Shown: piece by piece, positions 5,389-10,024 of the stretch
Layout: each line of letters opens with the position of its first letter
Position numbering within the stretch: position 1 is the stretch's first letter
Assembly: GCA_015662815.1 (NCBI GenBank)
Contig: DQTK01000063.1
Location: 1-10,024, forward strand
Length of the DNA: 10,024 bases
Direction of reading: 5' to 3'
Source of the DNA: Aquifex aeolicus
GTDB taxonomy: Bacteria; Aquificota; Aquificia; Aquificales; Aquificaceae
Notes under the pieces: model-generated
Told to the model about the DNA's origin: nothing
What the model saw: the letters and a program-made list of their open reading frames with translations, nothing else
The model's database searches: none
Made by a program: the position numbers and the translations under genes

Positions 5389-6509
5389 GCTTTTACCTCC
5401 AGTTGCTTGAGAAGGAATTTTTCGGATTTTCTCAGGTTTTTTGGACTTCCGAAGAGTATAAGGGTATCTCCGGCTTCTATTTCCGTATCTCCGGTTATTG
5501 TTACGTTTAATTTTCCGTCAGGTTTTCGTATGGCAATTACGGTAACATTCAAGCTCCTTCTCAAATCTATATCCTTTAACTTTTTGCCAACTAAAGGAGA
5601 ATCTTCGGGAATAGGCACTTCACGAATGTCTATATCCGTTTCTTCACCGAAGGCTATTCTATCAAATAAATCGGATATATAAGCAGAGCTTGTATGGAAT
5701 ATATAAGCTGCCAGTCTTGTTGCAAGCAATCTGTGGGGAACTATGGCTTTGTTAGCTCCCAAATCTTCCAGTTTTTGTGCTGTCTCAGTAGTGGAAGCAA
5801 AGGAGAATATAAAAAAGTCTTCCTTATTCGGTCTCATTAACCTTGCGGTAACTATTACGGCGATATTTCGCGTATCGTCTCCGAGGTTAACTACCATTCC
5901 CTTCGCTCGGTATATTCCGGCTGCATCTAAAACTGCGCGTTTGTAGGTTTCCTCAAGGATGTAGTATCTTATTCCGAGCTCTTTCATTTGTTTTTCTACA
6001 TCTTTTCTATTGTCAACGACGACAAAGCTAATTCTTCTTTTCCTAAGAAGGTTTATCAGCTCGATAGATGTTCTATTAAAACCGGCGATTATGTAATGTC
6101 CTCTAAGTTTTTCTATATCCTTCAACATTTTCCAAGCTATAAAAGTACCTACAAAATTTTCCTGAAAAAATATTTTAATTAAAATGGTTACAGAAGTCGT
6201 AAATACTCCTATCCCTCCAAGAGCTAAAAAGGTTGTGAACACTCTACCTATTAATGTATCACTTCCCTTTACAACTTCTCCGTATCCTATGGTTCCCACG
6301 GTTATTACGGTCATATAAAGGGAATTAATAAAATCTCCGTCCGAAAGAATCATGTAGCCGAGGGTTCCTATTGTCATAACACTGTGGAGCATAAGTAAAG
6401 GTAAACGAAAGAGGAAAAGAATTTTAAAAAGCCTTTCTTCGTAAATGTCTATAAGTCTTTCTCTCCTTTTCAGTTTCAATTTTTTTCTTTTAAGTCTCAC
6501 TTTTGCCAA
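5385..6509 (-). CDS. Two-TM potassium channel with RCK (TrkA-N/TrkA-C) domain
   Basis: This is an MthK-like ligand-gated K+ channel subunit, normally a tetramer. After a very basic N-terminus (1-20) come TM1 (about 28-54), the pore helix and selectivity filter TVGTIGYGE (TIGYG at 73-77), and TM2 (about 88-114) with Gly98-Gly99 as a possible gating hinge. A cytoplasmic RCK Rossmann domain starts at 138 (HYIIAGFNRTSIELI) and a TrkA-C lobe covers about 293-373 (VPIPEDSPLVGKKL; GDTLILFG). The nucleotide-binding position reads AGFNRTS rather than the usual GxGxxG. MthK, which senses Ca2+, also has a non-canonical sequence there, so Ca2+ or another ligand is possible. The start is a non-ATG codon: TTG at 6509 or GTG at 6500, both at or inside the end of ileS. 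No ATG exists until residue 40, within TM1. Confidence 0.9.
   Translation of the reverse strand: MAKVRLKRKKLKLKRRERLIDIYEERLFKILFLFRLPLLMLHSVMTIGTLGYMILSDGDFINSLYMTVITVGTIGYGEVVKGSDTLIGRVFTTFLALGGIGVFTTSVTILIKIFFQENFVGTFIAWKMLKDIEKLRGHYIIAGFNRTSIELINLLRKRRISFVVVDNRKDVEKQMKELGIRYYILEETYKRAVLDAAGIYRAKGMVVNLGDDTRNIAVIVTARLMRPNKEDFFIFSFASTTETAQKLEDLGANKAIVPHRLLATRLAAYIFHTSSAYISDLFDRIAFGEETDIDIREVPIPEDSPLVGKKLKDIDLRRSLNVTVIAIRKPDGKLNVTITGDTEIEAGDTLILFGSPKNLRKSEKFLLKQLEVKA
5395..5400 (-). promoter_or_regulatory. Strong Shine-Dalgarno for the small membrane protein
   Basis: GGAGGT on the minus strand, six bases before the ATG at 5388, inside the last codons of the channel gene. Every other start in the window has a weak site or none, so this internal cistron appears to need good re-initiation and perhaps a higher output than the channel above it. 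Confidence 0.75.
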
Positions 6510-9372
6510 CTTCTATACCCATACGAGACAAAGCATCATTACAACGTTTACAGGTTTCTCCGATAAACTCATCTTTTGGATAATAAATCCAGCATCTCGG
6601 ACATTTTTCTCCTTCCGCTTTTGAAACTCCTACCTTTACGGGAACTTCTTCACCTTTCAATCTTACTTCACCGCCATCTCCAATTTCAAATTGGCTTACT
6701 GAGAGGAAAAAGTTCATATAGTCTTCATACTTTTCAAGTAAGTTTTTTAGCTCTCCTTCTGCATCTACAAATACTTTAGCCTCATAAGGGTGCTTTATCA
6801 TTCCCTTATCTTTTCTGGCTATTTCTATAGCTCGTAGAACTTCATCTCTTACCTTCATAAGGGTTTCGTAATCTTTAAGAACTTCTTCGTCTATATACTC
6901 CCTACAGGCTTCGGGAATTTTGTACAAGAAAATACTTTCAGGTAGGGATTGGTCTATTTCCCTTACGTGCTCCCATAACTCTTCCGCGGTAAAGCTCAAG
7001 TAAGGAGCTACCGAAGTTGTAAGAGAAAGTAGAAGCTTCCAAAGAGCCGTTTGGGCTGACCTTCTCTCCCAAGAATCGGGAGCGTATACGTATAGTCTGT
7101 CTTTTAGAACATCCAGATAAACCGCGGATAGGTCGGTAATCATGAAGTTTTTGATAAGGTTATGAACCCTGTAGAAGAGATTCTTTTGATAGTTTTCATG
7201 AATCTTTTCGAGTAATTTTTGGAGCTTCGAAAGAATCCATCTATCGAAATGATGAAGATTTTTGAAATCCACACTATCCTTTTCGGGATTAAAGTCGTAG
7301 AGATTTCCTATAAGGAATCTTAAAGTATTTCTTATTTTTCTGTAGTCATCCGCTATTTTTCTGAGAAGATTTTTTCCGAGCTTTACATCTTCTGTGTAAT
7401 CCTCACTTACAACCCAGAGCCTTAGTATATCCGCACCAAATTCCCTTATTACCTCCTGTGGAGATATCACATTTCCAAGGGATTTGGACATCTTTCTTCC
7501 TTGTTCGTCAACTATAAAGCCGTGGGTAAGAACTGCCTTGTACGGGGCTTCCATATAAGAACCTACCGATTCCAGGAGTGAAGCCTGAAACCATCCCCTG
7601 TGTTGGTCGGAACCTTCGAGGTATAAATCTGCTTTGTTAAAACCCAGTGGTCTTATTACGGAAGCGTGGGAACATCCTGAATCAAACCAAACGTCTAAAA
7701 TATCCTCTTCCTTTATAAAAGTGGTATTTCCACATTTAGGGCATCTGTATCCATCTGGAAGAAGTTTTTCCGGGGGAAGCTCAAACCAAATATCCGTTCC
7801 CCTCTCGGAACTTTCTACTAACTTTGCTACTCTTTCGAATACCTCTTTATCCTTTACAATTTCTCCGCATTTTTCACAGTAAAAAACAGTTATCGGGACT
7901 CCCCAGAATCTTTGTCTTGAAATGCACCAATCTGGTCTATTCTCCACCATGCTCTTTATACGGTTTTTCCCGTATTCAGGAATCCATTTAACCCTTTCAA
8001 TTTCCTCCAACGCTCTTTGTCTGAGAGTTTTGCCTTCAAGTTCTATATCCATACCTATGAACCATTGGGATGTGGCCCTAAATATAACGGGATTTTTACA
8101 TCTCCAGCAGTGAGGGTAAGAGTGTTTTATTTTCCCTTCGTAAACCAAAAATCCTCTTTCTTTAAGGGTTTCAATGATAATCGGATTAGCATCGAAAACT
8201 CTTATATTTCTTAAAAATTCGGGTGCTGGCTCGACAAAACGTCCCTCGTCATTTAGCGGTGCATAAGGTTCAAGTCCGTATCTCCTTCCTATCGTATAGT
8301 CTTCCTGCCCGTGTCCGGGAGCCATATGAACCAATCCTGTTCCCGTATCCAAACTTACGAATTCGGAAGGATAAATCTTCCACATATTCTTTAAGGTTTC
8401 ATCGGAAAGGAAGTCTTTTAATCCTTTTTTTTCAATAAAAGGATGGGAGTATTCAAGCCCTACTAAATTTTTGCCTTTTACCGTAGTAATTACCTCACCG
8501 CGGGTCATGCCGATTACCTTGAAAAACTCCTCTACCAGAGCCTTGGCCACTATCCATACTTCACCGTTTCCTATATCTATGAATGCATAATCTGCGTCTT
8601 CCTTAACCATAATCCCGAGATTTGCGGGAAGGGTCCAAGGGGTAGTAGTCCAGATGATCGCAAAAAGTTCTTTGTCCTTTAAATCAGAATCGAGTAATTC
8701 CCTACCCTTTATGGGAAATTTAACGTAAATGGAAGGATCTTCTTTTTCGTAATACTCCACTTCAGCTTCCGCTTCGGCTGTTTTATCGTAAATACACCAG
8801 TGAACGGGTTTCTTACTCCTGTAAGCCAGTCCCTTTTCAAAGAATTTACCCAGTTCCCTTATCTCTTGTGCTTCATATTTGGGGTCCATTGTAAGGTAAG
8901 GATTGTTCCAATCTCCTAAGACTCCCAGCCTTATAAAATCTTCTTTCTGTATTTCAACGTACTTTTTAGCATACTCCCTACAGAGCTTTCTGAACTCCGT
9001 TTTAGGAACACTCTCTTTACGTATTTTCTTTTTTGAAAGTTCCTTTTCTACTGCTCTTTCTATAGGAAGTCCGTGACAATCCCATCCCGGAATGTAATTC
9101 AGATTCTTTCCAGTAAGAATGTTGTACTTATTTATAACATCTTTGAGGATTTTATTGAGAGCATGTCCCACATGAATATTTCCGTTTGCATAAGGTGGTC
9201 CATCGTGAAGTACGAAAATTTCTTTATTTTTTCTCTCTTCCTGTATCCTTTTGTATAAATCTTTCCACTTATTCAATATATGGGGCTCCCTTTGGGGGAG
9301 ATTTGCTTTCATGGGAAAATCCGTTTTCGGTAAGTTTAGTGTATCCTTAAAATCCAACTTCCTTTTTTCCAT
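6490..9372 (-). CDS. ileS: Isoleucyl-tRNA synthetase
   Basis: A class I aminoacyl-tRNA synthetase that charges tRNA-Ile, with an editing domain against valine. The 960 residues are of bacterial length. The catalytic motif is PPYANGNIHVGH (59-70), followed by GWDCHGLPIE (96-105). The CP1 editing domain carries TTTPWTLPAN (242-251) and GTGLVHMAPGHG (344-355) with the nearby acidic Glu-Asp. KMSKS is at 627-631. Two Cys4 zinc sites are visible: C499/C502 with C544/C547 in the catalytic half, and C924/C927 with C941/C944 at the C-terminus, the pattern of the bacterial type with a C-terminal zinc finger rather than the long eukaryote-like type. ATG is at 9372 without a good SD. It is the first gene of the operon and its last 20 bases overlap the start of the channel gene. 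Confidence 0.97.
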   Translation of the reverse strand: MEKRKLDFKDTLNLPKTDFPMKANLPQREPHILNKWKDLYKRIQEERKNKEIFVLHDGPPYANGNIHVGHALNKILKDVINKYNILTGKNLNYIPGWDCHGLPIERAVEKELSKKKIRKESVPKTEFRKLCREYAKKYVEIQKEDFIRLGVLGDWNNPYLTMDPKYEAQEIRELGKFFEKGLAYRSKKPVHWCIYDKTAEAEAEVEYYEKEDPSIYVKFPIKGRELLDSDLKDKELFAIIWTTTPWTLPANLGIMVKEDADYAFIDIGNGEVWIVAKALVEEFFKVIGMTRGEVITTVKGKNLVGLEYSHPFIEKKGLKDFLSDETLKNMWKIYPSEFVSLDTGTGLVHMAPGHGQEDYTIGRRYGLEPYAPLNDEGRFVEPAPEFLRNIRVFDANPIIIETLKERGFLVYEGKIKHSYPHCWRCKNPVIFRATSQWFIGMDIELEGKTLRQRALEEIERVKWIPEYGKNRIKSMVENRPDWCISRQRFWGVPITVFYCEKCGEIVKDKEVFERVAKLVESSERGTDIWFELPPEKLLPDGYRCPKCGNTTFIKEEDILDVWFDSGCSHASVIRPLGFNKADLYLEGSDQHRGWFQASLLESVGSYMEAPYKAVLTHGFIVDEQGRKMSKSLGNVISPQEVIREFGADILRLWVVSEDYTEDVKLGKNLLRKIADDYRKIRNTLRFLIGNLYDFNPEKDSVDFKNLHHFDRWILSKLQKLLEKIHENYQKNLFYRVHNLIKNFMITDLSAVYLDVLKDRLYVYAPDSWERRSAQTALWKLLLSLTTSVAPYLSFTAEELWEHVREIDQSLPESIFLYKIPEACREYIDEEVLKDYETLMKVRDEVLRAIEIARKDKGMIKHPYEAKVFVDAEGELKNLLEKYEDYMNFFLSVSQFEIGDGGEVRLKGEEVPVKVGVSKAEGEKCPRCWIYYPKDEFIGETCKRCNDALSRMGIEVGKSET

Positions 9373-9393
9373 AATGAAATATTTTAGTATTAG

Positions 9394-9399
9394 ATTATA
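9394..9399 (-). promoter_or_regulatory. Likely -10 element for ileS operon
   Basis: A perfect TATAAT on the minus strand, 21 bases before the ileS ATG, which would give a leader of about 15 bases. At 18 bases upstream the candidate -35 is TTATCT, a poor match to TTGACA, so the promoter call rests on the -10 and its position in the short divergent gap. Confidence 0.45.
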
Positions 9400-9441
9400 G
9401 AGCGAATATCACCGTGTAGATAAATTTTTAAAATTTAAGAT

Positions 9442-9993
9442 ATGAAGGTTAAGTTTTTAGGTTCCTTTTTTGGCGAATTTCCTCCACCCGACTACCCCGA
9501 GGTAGTATTTGTCGGACGTTCAAATGTGGGAAAGTCTTCACTTCTTAACATGGTTGCGGGTTCAAAAGTAGCGAGAGTGAGTAAAGACCCCGGTAGAACA
9601 AGGGCTGTAAATTACTTTTTGCTTGATAATAAAGTTTATCTTGTAGATGTTCCCGGATACGGATACGCAAAGGTAAAGAAGGAAGAAGTAAAAGGTTGGA
9701 AGGATATGATGGAAAAATACTTTATGGAAAGAAAGGACAATATAAAGATGGCTTTTTTGCTTGTAGATAGCGTTGTGGGAATGCAACCTTTGGATGAACA
9801 GATGATTGAGTGGTTTGAGTATTACGGTATTCCCTATACACTAGTTCTTACAAAAATTGACAAAGCTACGCAAAGGGATATAGCTAAGACTTTAAATCAA
9901 GCCAAAAGGTTTGTGGGTGATAGTGCTGTAATTCTTTCTTCTGCAAAAGAAAACAGGGGAAAGAAGGAATTGCTTTCAAGAATTTTCGATTAA
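9442..9993 (+). CDS. engB: EngB/YsxC (YihA) ribosome-assembly GTPase
   Basis: A P-loop GTPase of the TrmE-Era-EngA-EngB group that is required for assembly of the large ribosomal subunit in bacteria studied. The length of 183 residues is at the short end of the family (about 195-210). All nucleotide motifs are present: G1 GRSNVGKSS (25-33), a switch I region with Thr in PGRTRAVNYF (50-59), G3 DVPGYG (69-74), G4 TKID (137-140) and G5 SSAKE (166-170). The N-terminus is short, starting about two dozen residues before the P-loop. ATG at 9442 follows an AT-rich leader with no clear SD. It diverges from ileS across 69 bases, so both promoters must fit in that gap. Confidence 0.95.
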   Translation: MKVKFLGSFFGEFPPPDYPEVVFVGRSNVGKSSLLNMVAGSKVARVSKDPGRTRAVNYFLLDNKVYLVDVPGYGYAKVKKEEVKGWKDMMEKYFMERKDNIKMAFLLVDSVVGMQPLDEQMIEWFEYYGIPYTLVLTKIDKATQRDIAKTLNQAKRFVGDSAVILSSAKENRGKKELLSRIFD

Positions 9994-10023
9994 TACGCTG
10001 TATAGTTTCATAAAATCTCTTAA
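9976..10023 (-). CDS. Possible C-terminal tail of a convergent gene
   Basis: A minus-strand frame enters from the right edge, reads LRDFMKLYSVLIENS and stops with TGA at 9978-9976, overlapping the end of engB by 18 bases. It has a plausible protein composition and tail-to-tail contact is usual in this window, but 15 residues are too few to prove coding, and a second minus-strand frame is also open here. Confidence 0.25.
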   Translation of the reverse strand, partial: LRDFMKLYSVLIENS

Positions 10024-10024
10024 A

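Noticed and set aside
5407..6182. Several plus-strand frames opposite the channel gene
   Set aside because: Antisense shadows of a well-supported gene with pore and RCK motifs.

Overview
The window looks like chromosomal DNA of a member of the Aquificales close to Aquifex aeolicus. The evidence is the low G+C, very dense gene packing, small intergenic gaps, Lys/Glu/Ile-rich proteins, weak Shine-Dalgarno (SD) sequences, and an 88-residue FlgM that closely resembles the A. aeolicus FlgM known from the sigma28/FlgM complex, as I remember it. It is not identical to that remembered sequence, so a sister species or strain is more likely than the type genome. This placement is inference. I see no tRNA, rRNA, CRISPR array, insertion sequence or phage gene.

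Layout. Positions 2-133 (+) are the tail of a gene that begins before the window. Positions 134-500 are the only long stretch without an obvious gene. It holds minus-strand coding-like relics with in-frame stops, a possible 30-residue hydrophobic peptide, and an 11-bp inverted repeat enclosing a 170-nt element. Next, on the minus strand, come cimA (citramalate synthase) and an MlaE-type lipid-transport permease, 13 nt apart and probably one transcript. Divergent from cimA is flgM (+), the anti-sigma28 factor, preceded by a well-matched sigma28 promoter with exact spacing and almost no leader. Then comes glmS (+), glucosamine-6-phosphate synthase. Its stop codon directly abuts the stop of a convergent minus-strand operon, which reads (from its 5' end) ileS, a two-TM potassium channel with an RCK domain, and a small four-helix membrane protein. 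The three genes overlap or touch. Divergent from ileS across 69 nt is engB/ysxC (+), a ribosome-assembly GTPase. At the right edge there may be the tail of another minus-strand gene.

How the genes work together. Most are housekeeping: isoleucine precursor synthesis (cimA) and isoleucine charging (ileS) are both present but in separate operons; glmS feeds amino sugars to cell wall and LPS; MlaE belongs to outer-membrane lipid trafficking; EngB serves large-subunit assembly. flgM is the motility regulator, set apart from any flagellar cluster. The channel and the small membrane protein are translationally overlapped and are the best candidates for an undescribed partnership. The most informative observations are the flgM gene with its own sigma28 promoter, the channel/small-protein pair, and the decayed region at 134-500.
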